64,000 bases of DNA from Gemmatimonadaceae bacterium (GTDB lineage Bacteria > Gemmatimonadota > Gemmatimonadetes > Gemmatimonadales > Gemmatimonadaceae). Each line of letters starts with the position of its first letter. Position 1 is the stretch's first letter. The position numbers and the translations under genes are program-made. The DNA lies in contig DASYSS010000027.1 of the NCBI GenBank assembly GCA_036003045.1, positions 1 to 64,000 of the forward strand. Direction: 5' to 3'. The notes under the pieces were generated by a model. That model had not been told where the DNA came from, searched no databases, and worked only from the letters and a program-made list of their open reading frames with translations. This document shows, piece after piece, positions 6,342 through 14,665 of the stretch.

Positions 6342-8525
6342 TCAAACGGCGAGCAGTCGCTCGATGCGCTCGGCGATCGTGTCGACGCTCGGGAGCACGG
6401 CTTCGAGCAGAATCGGATGATAGGGCATCGGCACGTCTTCGACGGCGATGCGATCGACGGGCGCGTCGAGCGACCAGAAGGCGTCGCGAGCCACGGTGGC
6501 CGCGATCTCCGCGCCAAAACCTGCCGTGAGATTGTCCTCGTGGACGATCGCGCATCGGCCGGACTTCTCGACCGACTCGAGTACGCACGCGCGATCCCAA
6601 GGAGCGATCGTGCGGAGATCGATCACTTCGACGCGATCGCCGAAGCGGCCGGCGGCTTCGATGCACCGGTGCACCATCGCGCCCCACGTCACCAGCGTGA
6701 CGTCGCTGCCGGCCATTCGAACCGCGGCGCGTCCGAAAGGAAGCACGTAGTCGTCGCCGGGATAGTGCGCGCTCCCTTCGCTCGTCATCAACAGCGAGCG
6801 GTGCTCGAAGAAAATCGTCGGATCGGCGCCGCGCATCGCCGCGCGCAGCAGCCCCGCCGCATCGGCCGCGTCGGACGGAATCGCGACGCGCCAACCGTAG
6901 GCATGCGCGAAGCGCACTTCATCACTCAAGCTGTGCCACGGGTCGCCGACGTCTTTTCCGAACCCACCCGGCATTCGCACCACGATTGGCGCCGCGAACC
7001 GGTTCGCGGTCCGCCAGCGAAGCGTGCCGCAGTTGTTCAACTGCTCCGCGGCGGGATCGGCGTACTTCCGGAACTGAATCTCAGCCACGGGCATGAGGCC
7101 GCTGATCGCCATTCCGACCGCGCGCCCGATAATGCCTTCCTCGGAGAGACTCGTGTCGAACACACGGCGATCGCCGAATTGCTTCTGGAGTCCCTCGGTG
7201 ACGAGGTGCACTCCACCTTTGCGTCCGACGTCCTCGCCGAACACGAGGCACTTGGGGTTGGCCTCGAGCTCGTGTCGCAACGTCCGTCGCACCGATTCGG
7301 CGAAGCGGACGACGTCTCCGCCTTCTGTAGGAACGTCCGTCCCGTCGAGCTCGGCGCGCTCGGCGCGTGAAAGCCCGCCGAACGCCTCGGGCGAACCGGG
7401 AGTGTCGTCCGCGTAGACCCAGTGCGCGACGTTGGCGGGGTCGGGGTACGGCCTCGCGCGGGCTGCGTCCAGCGCCTGCTGCACGTCGCGCGCGACGTCG
7501 GCCTCCAACTCGCTCCACTGTGTTTCGCTCAGGATCGACGGAACGAGGTGCGCGCGGAGGCGCGGCATCGGGTCGCGCGCCGCGTCGGCGGCGATCTCCG
7601 CGTCGGTTCGATAGCCGCGCTGATTATCCGGGCCTGAATGGCTCGACAGGCGCGGCACCGTGAGACGCACCAACGCGGGACCGCCGCCTCCTCGCACGTG
7701 CGCGACACCTTCGGCGAGGAGCTTCGCGGCTTCCCCAGGATTCGTCCCGTCGCCGTCGCGAATGAACAAATTGCCGAACGATGCCAGGTTTCGGGCGATG
7801 TTGGCGCCCGGCGTCTGCATGTCGCCGCGGACGGAAAGTCCGAGCCCGTTGTCCTCGACGTAGAACAGCATCGGCAGCGAAAGGGTGGTCGCCATCGTGA
7901 GGGCGGACCAGAACCCGTTCGTGGCGACAGAACCCTCACCGCCCAGGACCACTGCGATCGCGCCTTTCCAACTCGCGTCGCCGAGTACGTCCGTGTGGTA
8001 GCGAATCGACTGCGCCCATCCGGCGCACGGCGTGAACTGAGAACCCACGTCGCCCGACATCGGAAGCACGATCGGGCAGTCGCGGCTCGGAAGGTTGCAA
8101 ACCACGCCGATGTCACGCCCGTCGCTGAATCCCCCTGAACGTCCCAGCGGACTCGCCAGAGCGTCCTCGACGCTCAATCCGAGCGAGAGGAGAAGGGGGC
8201 GCGAGCGATAATAGGCGCTCGCGGCGTCGCGCGGATGCGTGAGGAGCGACCCGAGAATCGCCTGGGCGACGTCGTGTCCGCGCGCCGAGAACTGGTAGAG
8301 CACAACATGCTCGCGCGGAACGCTCGCGCGGTTCTTGTTGGTCGCCTCTTCGACGTCGTCGAGCGCGCGCGAGACCAGTGCGTGATACGCGATGCCCCGC
8401 CAATCGAAGCGCGAGCCGGCCGCGCCGGAATTCGGCGCGGAGTCGGCCGCGCTAGGCGCGGGGGCAGCCGGCGCTTTACTCGACACGCGCGCGCGCGACC
8501 CGCGGGGTGGTGGAACGGTCGTCAC
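6342..8525 (-). CDS. Fused alpha-beta E1 component of a 2-oxoacid (branched-chain type) dehydrogenase
   Basis: The 727-residue product joins the E1-alpha (about 40-370) and E1-beta (about 400-727) parts of a thiamine-diphosphate dehydrogenase. The alpha part shows the thiamine-binding segment with VLGGEGSVATNGFW and, about 25 residues later, VEDNGLG. The usual GDG...NN is thus GEG...DN. The beta part contains FGEDVGRKGGVHLVTEGL, FDTSLSEEGIIGRAVGMA and IDLRTIAPWD, typical of E1-beta. Substrate is probably a branched-chain or related 2-oxoacid, producing acyl-CoA with E2 and E3, which are not adjacent. It starts at GTG 8525, is divergent from paaG and lies between the two paa blocks on the opposite strand. 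Confidence 0.85.
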   Translation of the reverse strand: MTTVPPPRGSRARVSSKAPAAPAPSAADSAPNSGAAGSRFDWRGIAYHALVSRALDDVEEATNKNRASVPREHVVLYQFSARGHDVAQAILGSLLTHPRDAASAYYRSRPLLLSLGLSVEDALASPLGRSGGFSDGRDIGVVCNLPSRDCPIVLPMSGDVGSQFTPCAGWAQSIRYHTDVLGDASWKGAIAVVLGGEGSVATNGFWSALTMATTLSLPMLFYVEDNGLGLSVRGDMQTPGANIARNLASFGNLFIRDGDGTNPGEAAKLLAEGVAHVRGGGGPALVRLTVPRLSSHSGPDNQRGYRTDAEIAADAARDPMPRLRAHLVPSILSETQWSELEADVARDVQQALDAARARPYPDPANVAHWVYADDTPGSPEAFGGLSRAERAELDGTDVPTEGGDVVRFAESVRRTLRHELEANPKCLVFGEDVGRKGGVHLVTEGLQKQFGDRRVFDTSLSEEGIIGRAVGMAISGLMPVAEIQFRKYADPAAEQLNNCGTLRWRTANRFAAPIVVRMPGGFGKDVGDPWHSLSDEVRFAHAYGWRVAIPSDAADAAGLLRAAMRGADPTIFFEHRSLLMTSEGSAHYPGDDYVLPFGRAAVRMAGSDVTLVTWGAMVHRCIEAAGRFGDRVEVIDLRTIAPWDRACVLESVEKSGRCAIVHEDNLTAGFGAEIAATVARDAFWSLDAPVDRIAVEDVPMPYHPILLEAVLPSVDTIAERIERLLAV

Positions 8526-8665
8526 GTCCCGAAATCTGCCCCCCTGTGGTGACCGATACCAGCGCGAATCGCGGCGTCGAGCATCGCGGGCGGGGGCAGG
8601 GACGGGCTAATTTGAACGCCGAGTCGAGAAGGGTGGGCTGCATTTCCCCCCAAGGACGAGCGACC

Positions 8666-9481
8666 ATGGGTCGCGATTTCACAGCCACTACCGCAACGAT
8701 GGCCGAGATTCTCTGTGAAGTAGCCGACGGCGTGGCCGCGATCACGCTCAACCGGCCGGACGTTCTCAACAGCTTCACGCGCCCGATGGCTGCGGCCTTG
8801 CTCGAATCGCTCGGGCGCGCTGCCGAGGATCAGACGATCCGCGCCGTCCTGTTGACCGGCGCCGGGCGCGGGTTTTGTGCGGGCCAGGATTTGGCCGAAG
8901 CCGCTCCGAGCAACGACGTCATGCCAGACCTCGGCGACTTCGTTCGCGACAGCTACAACCCGATCGTTCGCGCGATTCGGACGCTGGAGAAGCCAGTCGT
9001 CTGCGCGGTGAACGGGGTTGCGGCGGGCGCTGGCGCCAATCTCGCGTTCGCGTGCGACATCGTCTTCGCCTCGTCCAGCGCGACGTTCATTCAATCGTTC
9101 GCGAAGATCGGAGTCATCCCCGACAGCGGCGGGACTTTCATTCTTCCGCGCATCGTTGGACTGCAGCGGGCATCGGTCATGACGATGCTTGCCGAAAAAA
9201 TGACAGCCGAGCAGGCGCGTGATTGGGGTCTGATCTACATGGTCGTGGATGCTCCAGCGCTGCTCGAAACAGCTTTAGGTACGGCGCGCTATCTCGCTAC
9301 GCAGCCGACGCGTGGACTGGGACTGATCAAGCGTGGCTTCAACCGGTCGCTCGGTGTGGATTTGGAGACGCAGCTCGACTACGAGGAGGAACTGCAGCGC
9401 GAGGCCGGGGCGACGGCCGACTATGCCGAGGGCGTTCACGCGTTCCTCGAGAAGCGCAAACCGGTTTTCACCGGCCGTTGA
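8666..9481 (+). CDS. paaG: 1,2-epoxyphenylacetyl-CoA isomerase PaaG
   Basis: The 271-residue crotonase-fold protein fits PaaG, which converts the ring epoxide into the oxepin. Marker blocks are TGAGRGFCAGQDL (oxyanion hole), AVNGVAAGAGANLAFACDIV, and FAKIGVIPDSGGTFILPR. The Asp of IPDSGGT occupies the catalytic position of PaaG instead of the Glu of enoyl-CoA hydratase. ATG 8666 is chosen for an AAGGA sequence about nine bases upstream; ATG 8699 would remove 11 residues and has no ribosome site. Its stop overlaps the paaH start by one base. Confidence 0.9.
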   Translation: MGRDFTATTATMAEILCEVADGVAAITLNRPDVLNSFTRPMAAALLESLGRAAEDQTIRAVLLTGAGRGFCAGQDLAEAAPSNDVMPDLGDFVRDSYNPIVRAIRTLEKPVVCAVNGVAAGAGANLAFACDIVFASSSATFIQSFAKIGVIPDSGGTFILPRIVGLQRASVMTMLAEKMTAEQARDWGLIYMVVDAPALLETALGTARYLATQPTRGLGLIKRGFNRSLGVDLETQLDYEEELQREAGATADYAEGVHAFLEKRKPVFTGR

Positions 9482-10692
9482 TGGCCCCTCCCCCCCGCCA
9501 CCCGCTCGACGCGAGCACCGTGGTCGGCGTCGTCGGCGCCGGCGCGATGGGAACCGGGATCGCGCAAGTGGCGTCGTCGGCGGGTCACCGGGTCGTCCTC
9601 GCCGACTCGATGGGCGGTGCCGTGGATCGAGCCAGGGCCTCGATCGTCAAAGCAGTCGCGCGCGACGTCGAGAAGAAGCGAATGACCAGCGAGGCCGCCG
9701 ACGCGCTCGTGTCACGCATCGACTTCCGCGCCGAGCCGCTCGATTTCGAGCGATCGCCCTATCATCGCTGTGGCCTCGTGATCGAGGCGATCGTCGAGGA
9801 CCTCGCGGCCAAGCGATCGGTGGTGCAACGGCTCTCGATCTCGACCAGGGACGCCCTGCTCGCGACGAACACGTCATCGTTGTCCGTGACGGCCATCGCG
9901 GCCGCGTGCCCCTCGCCCGACCGGGTGATCGGTCTCCATTTCTTCAATCCGCCGCCGCTGATGCCACTGGTCGAGGTCGTACCTCGCGCCGGCGGCTCGG
10001 CACCGCTGGTCGAGGAGTGCGTTCAGCTGATGCGCGCTTGGGGCAAGGTGCCGGTGGTCGCGTCCGATACGCCCGGGTTCATCGTGAATCGCGTGGCGCG
10101 GCCGTTCTACGGCGAATCAATCCGCATCCTCGAGGAGGGAATCGCCGACTGCGCGACGATCGACTGGGCGATGCGCGAGCTCGCCGGCTTTCGCATGGGA
10201 CCGTTCGAGCTGATGGACTTCATCGGCAACGACGTCAACTACGCCGTGACGCGCGCGGTCTACGACGGGATGTTCAACGATCCGAGGTACAAGCCGTCGA
10301 TCACGCAACAGCGACTCGTCGAAGCTGGACGTTTCGGCCGCAAATCGGGGCGCGGCTACTACGATTACGGGTCGGGTGCCACCGCGGCTGAGCCGACAAA
10401 AGATCCCGCCCTGGGACGGCAAGTGGTCGACCGCGTGCTCGCGATGCTGATGAACGAGGCGATCGACGCGGTCTACATGCGGGTCGCGTCGCCGGCCGAC
10501 GTCGATCTCGCGATGACGCGCGGGGTCAACTACCCCAAAGGCCTGCTCGCGTGGGCCGACGAGCTTGGCGCGGCGGTCGTACTCGAGAGAATGGAGCGGC
10601 TCCAGGCGGAATTCGGCGAGGATCGATACCGTGCGAGCCCGCTCCTCAAGCGCACGGCACGCGCGAGCGGCCGCTTCCTCCCCTCGGCATGA
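9481..10692 (+). CDS. paaH: 3-hydroxyacyl-CoA dehydrogenase PaaH
   Basis: This 403-residue NAD-dependent enzyme oxidises 3-hydroxyadipyl-CoA to 3-oxoadipyl-CoA. The Rossmann motif GVVGAGAMGTGIAQ lies near residue 15, followed by the dehydrogenase block GLHFFNPPPLMPLVEVV with the catalytic His and DTPGFIVNRVARPFY. A first C-terminal domain (GPFELMDFIGNDVNY) is followed by a second, shorter one ending GVNYPKGLLAWADELG, typical of PaaH rather than the 280-residue Hbd type. ATG 9481 overlaps the paaG stop (TGATG), and the stop overlaps paaI (ATGA). Confidence 0.92.
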   Translation: MAPPPRHPLDASTVVGVVGAGAMGTGIAQVASSAGHRVVLADSMGGAVDRARASIVKAVARDVEKKRMTSEAADALVSRIDFRAEPLDFERSPYHRCGLVIEAIVEDLAAKRSVVQRLSISTRDALLATNTSSLSVTAIAAACPSPDRVIGLHFFNPPPLMPLVEVVPRAGGSAPLVEECVQLMRAWGKVPVVASDTPGFIVNRVARPFYGESIRILEEGIADCATIDWAMRELAGFRMGPFELMDFIGNDVNYAVTRAVYDGMFNDPRYKPSITQQRLVEAGRFGRKSGRGYYDYGSGATAAEPTKDPALGRQVVDRVLAMLMNEAIDAVYMRVASPADVDLAMTRGVNYPKGLLAWADELGAAVVLERMERLQAEFGEDRYRASPLLKRTARASGRFLPSA

Positions 10693-11144
10693 CCACATCG
10701 AATTCCGCGGCATTCGAGGAACAGGCCCTGGCCGAGCGCGTCGTGTCCGCGATGATGGCACGCGACGCATTCAGTCGGTGGTTGGGCATCGAGGTGCTCG
10801 ACGTACGGCCGCGTGGCGCCACGATTCGTATGCGGGTGCGGGACGACATGCTGAACGGCTTCGGCGTCTGCCACGGGGGCGCGCTGTTTTCGCTCGCGGA
10901 CAGCGCGCTCGCGTTTGCCTGCAACACGCATGGGCGCGTGACGGTGAGCATCGAGAACAGCGTGACTTACCCGGTGGCGATTCAAGCGGGCGACGAGCTG
11001 ACCGCCGATGCGATCGAGGAGAATGCGACCCGGAAACTGGCTTTCTACCGTGTCGAGGTGCGGCGCGCGGGCGCGATCGTCAGCATCTTTCGGGGGACCG
11101 TGTTCAACACCGAGAAACCATTCTTTACCGACTCGAAGCCGTGA
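10689..11144 (+). CDS. paaI: Acyl-CoA thioesterase PaaI
   Basis: The 151-residue hotdog-fold protein matches PaaI, a thioesterase that clears dead-end phenylacetyl-CoA intermediates. Signature: GFGVCHGGALFSLADSALAFACN, where HGG and the following acidic residue form the active site, then SIENSVTYPVAIQAGDELT. ATG 10689 overlaps the paaH stop as ATGA, and the paaI stop overlaps the GTG start of paaJ, so translation is coupled through the block. The length is normal. Confidence 0.92.
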   Translation: MTTSNSAAFEEQALAERVVSAMMARDAFSRWLGIEVLDVRPRGATIRMRVRDDMLNGFGVCHGGALFSLADSALAFACNTHGRVTVSIENSVTYPVAIQAGDELTADAIEENATRKLAFYRVEVRRAGAIVSIFRGTVFNTEKPFFTDSKP

Positions 11145-12370
11145 CTCCGACCGCCCTCCGAGCAGCTTACCTGGTCGATGGGATTCGCACCCCTGTGGGA
11201 AACCTCGGCGGCGCGCTGAGCGAGGCGCGCCCCGACGACCTGGGGGCGCTCGTCATCGCCGAGGTCCTGAAGCGGAATCCGGCGCTGGATCCGGCGCGGG
11301 TGAGCGACGTCGTGCTCGGCTGCGCGAATCAGGCAGGTGAGGACAATCGCAACGTAGCGCGCATGGCGCTGTTGCTCGCGGGCCTGCCGACGTCCGTCCC
11401 GGGCGAGACGGTGAATCGTCTCTGTGCGTCTGGAATGAGCGCGGTGGTGAACGCGGCGCGGGCGGTGCAGGTCGGCGACGGGGACTTTTATATCGCGGGG
11501 GGAGTCGAGAGCATGACTCGCGCGCCCTATGCGATGTCGAAGGGAAGCAAGCCGTTCGCGCGCGACATCGAGTTGTTCGACACGAGTCTGGGCTGGCGCT
11601 TCGTCAATCCGCGGATGAAGTCGAAGTACGGCACGGATTCGATGGGACAGACGGCGGAAAACGTCGCCGAGCAGTATCACGTTTCGCGCGACGACCAGGA
11701 CCTGTTCGCGGTTCGGTCGCAGCAGAAAGCCGCGGCGGCACGAGGCGCGGGGCGCTTCGTCCGCGAGATCGTGCCCGTCCAGATTCCTCAGAGGAAGGGT
11801 GCGCCCAAGTGCGTCGATGCGGATGAGTTTCTGCGTCCCGACACGACGCTCGAGATTCTGGCGACGCTGAAGCCCGCGTTTCGCGCCGAAGGGGGGGGCG
11901 GTTCGGTGACCGCTGGAAATTCGTCGGGGCTCAACGACGGAGGGGCAACGCTGCTCGTCGCGTCCGAGGTCGGCCTGAAGGAATTGGGTACCGCGCCGCT
12001 CGCGCGAGTCGTGGCGAGCGCGGTGGCGGGTGTCGAGCCGCGAGTCATGGGCATGGGCCCGGTGCCGTCGACGCGACAGGCACTCGCGCGCGCCGGGCTC
12101 ACGCTGGATCAGATGGAGGTGATCGAGCTCAACGAAGCGTTCGCCGCCCAGTCGCTCGCTTGCCTGCGAGCGCTCGGCGTAGCCGACGACGATCCGCGCG
12201 TAAACCCGAACGGCGGTGCCATCGCGCTCGGGCATCCGCTCGGAATGTCAGGCGCGCGGCTCTTGCTCACCGCCGCGCGAGAGCTCGAAGCACGCGGCGG
12301 CCGATACGCGCTGTGCACGATGTGCATCGGTGTGGGGCAGGGGATGGCGACGATTCTCGAGCGCGCGTGA
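11141..12370 (+). CDS. paaJ: 3-oxoadipyl-CoA/acetyl-CoA thiolase PaaJ
   Basis: The 409-residue thiolase would cleave 3-oxoadipyl-CoA to acetyl-CoA and succinyl-CoA, the last step of the pathway; it could also act on the oxepin-derived 3-oxo-5,6-dehydrosuberyl-CoA. The nucleophile Cys is in [11 protein letters not shown], the active-site His in [16 protein letters not shown], and the second Cys in [17 protein letters not shown] is also present. It starts at GTG 11141, which overlaps the paaI stop as GTGA; the conserved N-terminus [14 protein letters not shown] follows directly. The gene ends 25 bases before paaZ. Confidence 0.92.
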   Translation: MTPTALRAAYLVDGIRTPVGNLGGALSEARPDDLGALVIAEVLKRNPALDPARVSDVVLGCANQAGEDNRNVARMALLLAGLPTSVPGETVNRLCASGMSAVVNAARAVQVGDGDFYIAGGVESMTRAPYAMSKGSKPFARDIELFDTSLGWRFVNPRMKSKYGTDSMGQTAENVAEQYHVSRDDQDLFAVRSQQKAAAARGAGRFVREIVPVQIPQRKGAPKCVDADEFLRPDTTLEILATLKPAFRAEGGGGSVTAGNSSGLNDGGATLLVASEVGLKELGTAPLARVVASAVAGVEPRVMGMGPVPSTRQALARAGLTLDQMEVIELNEAFAAQSLACLRALGVADDDPRVNPNGGAIALGHPLGMSGARLLLTAARELEARGGRYALCTMCIGVGQGMATILERA

Positions 12371-12395
12371 GACTCCACATGTTTTCGAGGCTTTC

Positions 12396-14492
12396 ATGAC
12401 GACGACAGCGCCGGCCTCACGCTTGATCGGTGTGGCGGGCAACGAGCCGCGCCGGCTGGAGAATTTCGTGAAGGGTCGCTGGATGTCCGGCGACGGCAAC
12501 GCCACCGATCTCTTTCACGCGGTGACCGGTGAGAAGATCGGCGAGGCGTCGACGAACGGCGTCGACTTCGCGGGCATGGTGGACTACGCGCGACGGGTCG
12601 GCGGCCCGGCGCTTCGCACGCTCACCTTCCATCAGCGCGCATTGATGCTCAAGGCGATGGCGCAGCGGCTGATGGAGCTGAAGGAGGATTTCTACCTCGT
12701 CTCGGCCGCGACCGGCGCTACGCGCGGCGATTCGTGGATCGACATCGAAGGCGGCATCGGGACCTTCTTCGCCTACGCGTCGCGCGGCCGCCGCGAGCTT
12801 CCCAACGAGACCTTCTATATAGACGGGCCGCCCGAGCCCCTCTCCAAGGGAGGCACGTTCGTCGGACGGCACATCTGCGTTCCGATCGAAGGAGTCGCGG
12901 TTCACATCAACGCGTTCAACTTCCCCGTCTGGGGAATGCTGGAAAAGCTCGCGCCGACGTTGCTCGCCGGCGTGCCGGCGATCGTGAAGCCCGCGACGAT
13001 CACATCGTATCTCGCCGAGTCCGTGTTTCGAGCGATGATCGACGCGCGAATCTTCCCTGAGGGCGCTATCCAGCTGATCTGCGGAAGCGCCGGCGACCTG
13101 CTCGACCACCTGGACGAGCAGTGCGCGGTGGCGTTCACCGGATCCGCGTCGACCGGGCGGATGCTCAAGACGTCGAGGGGAATCGTCGAGCGAAACGTGC
13201 GCTTCAACATGGAAGCGGACTCCCTGAACTATTCGATGCTCGGGCCCGACGCCGCGCCGGGAACGCCGGAGTTCGACCTCTTCGTGAAAGAGGTCGTCCG
13301 CGAAATGACGGCGAAGGCCGGGCAGAAGTGCACGGCCATTCGCCGGACGTTGGTGCCCGAGGCAGCATTGCAGGACGTCATGACCGCCATCGGCAAGCGC
13401 CTCGATTCGACAACGGTGGGCGATCCGGCCGTTGATGGGGTTCGCATGGGCCCCTTGGCCGGCAAAGCGCAGGTCAGCGAGGTGCGGAAGAGCGTCGAGG
13501 CCATCGCCCGCGTGACCGAGCTGGTGCACGGCAGCCTCGACGACTTCACGGTCGTCGGAGCGGATCGGCAGCGGGGCGCCTTCTTTCCGCCGCTGTTGTT
13601 CTACGCTCGCGAGCCCCTTACCACGCAGGCGCCACACGACGTCGAAGCGTTCGGGCCGGTCAACACCGTGATGCCCTATCGCACCGTGGACGACGCCATC
13701 GAGCTGGCGAAAAAGGGGCGGGGCAGTCTCGTGGGTTCACTGTTCACGGCCGACGACCGCGTCGCCCGCGACGTCGTCATGGGCACCGCGGCGTACCATG
13801 GCCGGCTCATGCTCGTGAACCGCGACAGCGCCAAGGAGTCGACGGGCCACGGCTCGCCGCTGCCGCACCTCGTGCACGGCGGGCCCGGACGCGCGGGCGG
13901 CGGCGAGGAGATGGGCGGCGTACGCGGCGTTCTGCACTACATGCAGCGGACGGCGCTCCAGGGCTCGCCGACGACGCTCATGCACGTCGTGAACGAGTAC
14001 ATGCCGGGCGCCGCACGCACGACGGATCAGGTGCATCCCTTCCGCAAGCACTTCGACGACCTCCGGGTGGGCGACGCGCTCGTCACGGCGCGGCGCACGG
14101 TCACCGAGGCGGACATCGTCAATTTCGCGGGCATCAGCGGGGACTTCTTCTACGCCCACATGGACGACATCGCGGCTCGAGATTCGCTGTTCGAACGCCG
14201 GGTCGCGCACGGATATTTCGTGCTGTCCGCCGCGGCGGGGTTGTTCGTCGACGCGGCGCCGGGACCCGTGCTCGCTAACTACGGTCTGGAGAGCCTTCGC
14301 TTCGTCAAGCCGGTCTACCCTGGCGACACGATACAGGCCACTCTTACGGTCAAGCAAAAGACCGCGAAAGAACCCAAGCCCGATCAGCCGCCGCAAGGCG
14401 TCGTCGCCTGGGACGTCGAAGTGAGGAATCAGACGGGAGAGCCGGTCGCGGTGTACACGATCCTGACCCTCGTGCGCCGCCGGTCGGAGTGA
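12396..14492 (+). CDS. paaZ: Bifunctional oxepin-CoA hydrolase/dehydrogenase PaaZ
   Basis: PaaZ opens the oxepin ring and oxidises the resulting aldehyde with NADP. The 698 residues show an N-terminal aldehyde dehydrogenase domain (about 1-530), with the Glu in FNMEADSLNYS and the nucleophilic Cys in KAGQKCTAIRR. A C-terminal MaoC-type hydratase domain (about 555-698) contains HPFRKHFDDLRVGDAL and GISGDFFYAHMDDIAA. Both halves look intact and the length matches E. coli PaaZ (681). ATG 12396 is preferred because the family N-terminus (LENFVKGRW) follows; the open frame upstream only overlaps paaJ. It is the last gene of the paaGHIJZ block. Confidence 0.95.
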   Translation: MTTTAPASRLIGVAGNEPRRLENFVKGRWMSGDGNATDLFHAVTGEKIGEASTNGVDFAGMVDYARRVGGPALRTLTFHQRALMLKAMAQRLMELKEDFYLVSAATGATRGDSWIDIEGGIGTFFAYASRGRRELPNETFYIDGPPEPLSKGGTFVGRHICVPIEGVAVHINAFNFPVWGMLEKLAPTLLAGVPAIVKPATITSYLAESVFRAMIDARIFPEGAIQLICGSAGDLLDHLDEQCAVAFTGSASTGRMLKTSRGIVERNVRFNMEADSLNYSMLGPDAAPGTPEFDLFVKEVVREMTAKAGQKCTAIRRTLVPEAALQDVMTAIGKRLDSTTVGDPAVDGVRMGPLAGKAQVSEVRKSVEAIARVTELVHGSLDDFTVVGADRQRGAFFPPLLFYAREPLTTQAPHDVEAFGPVNTVMPYRTVDDAIELAKKGRGSLVGSLFTADDRVARDVVMGTAAYHGRLMLVNRDSAKESTGHGSPLPHLVHGGPGRAGGGEEMGGVRGVLHYMQRTALQGSPTTLMHVVNEYMPGAARTTDQVHPFRKHFDDLRVGDALVTARRTVTEADIVNFAGISGDFFYAHMDDIAARDSLFERRVAHGYFVLSAAAGLFVDAAPGPVLANYGLESLRFVKPVYPGDTIQATLTVKQKTAKEPKPDQPPQGVVAWDVEVRNQTGEPVAVYTILTLVRRRSE

Positions 14493-14503
14493 CGTACAGA
14501 AGA

Positions 14504-14521
14504 GATTAGAGCGCTCTAATC
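14504..14521. promoter_or_regulatory. Perfect 18-bp palindrome after paaZ
   Basis: GATTAGAGCGCTCTAATC is identical to its reverse complement and starts 12 bases after the paaZ stop, in a 173-base gap before the histidine kinase gene. It has no loop and no T tract, so it is a poor terminator and looks more like the operator of a dimeric regulator. A TetR- or MarR-type site is possible; nothing in the window names the protein. Confidence 0.45.
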
Positions 14522-14665
14522 CGGAGCGCGGCTGGGTTCCCGAGTGCCGATTCGGTGCGCAGCCGGCGCGCCGAAGACCGATACCGAAATTACGCCGTAG
14601 CGTCGTTCGTCGTCCCGAGTAGGGGCGTGCCTCGCCAAAACCCCATCGACTCCTGACCTGACTTC

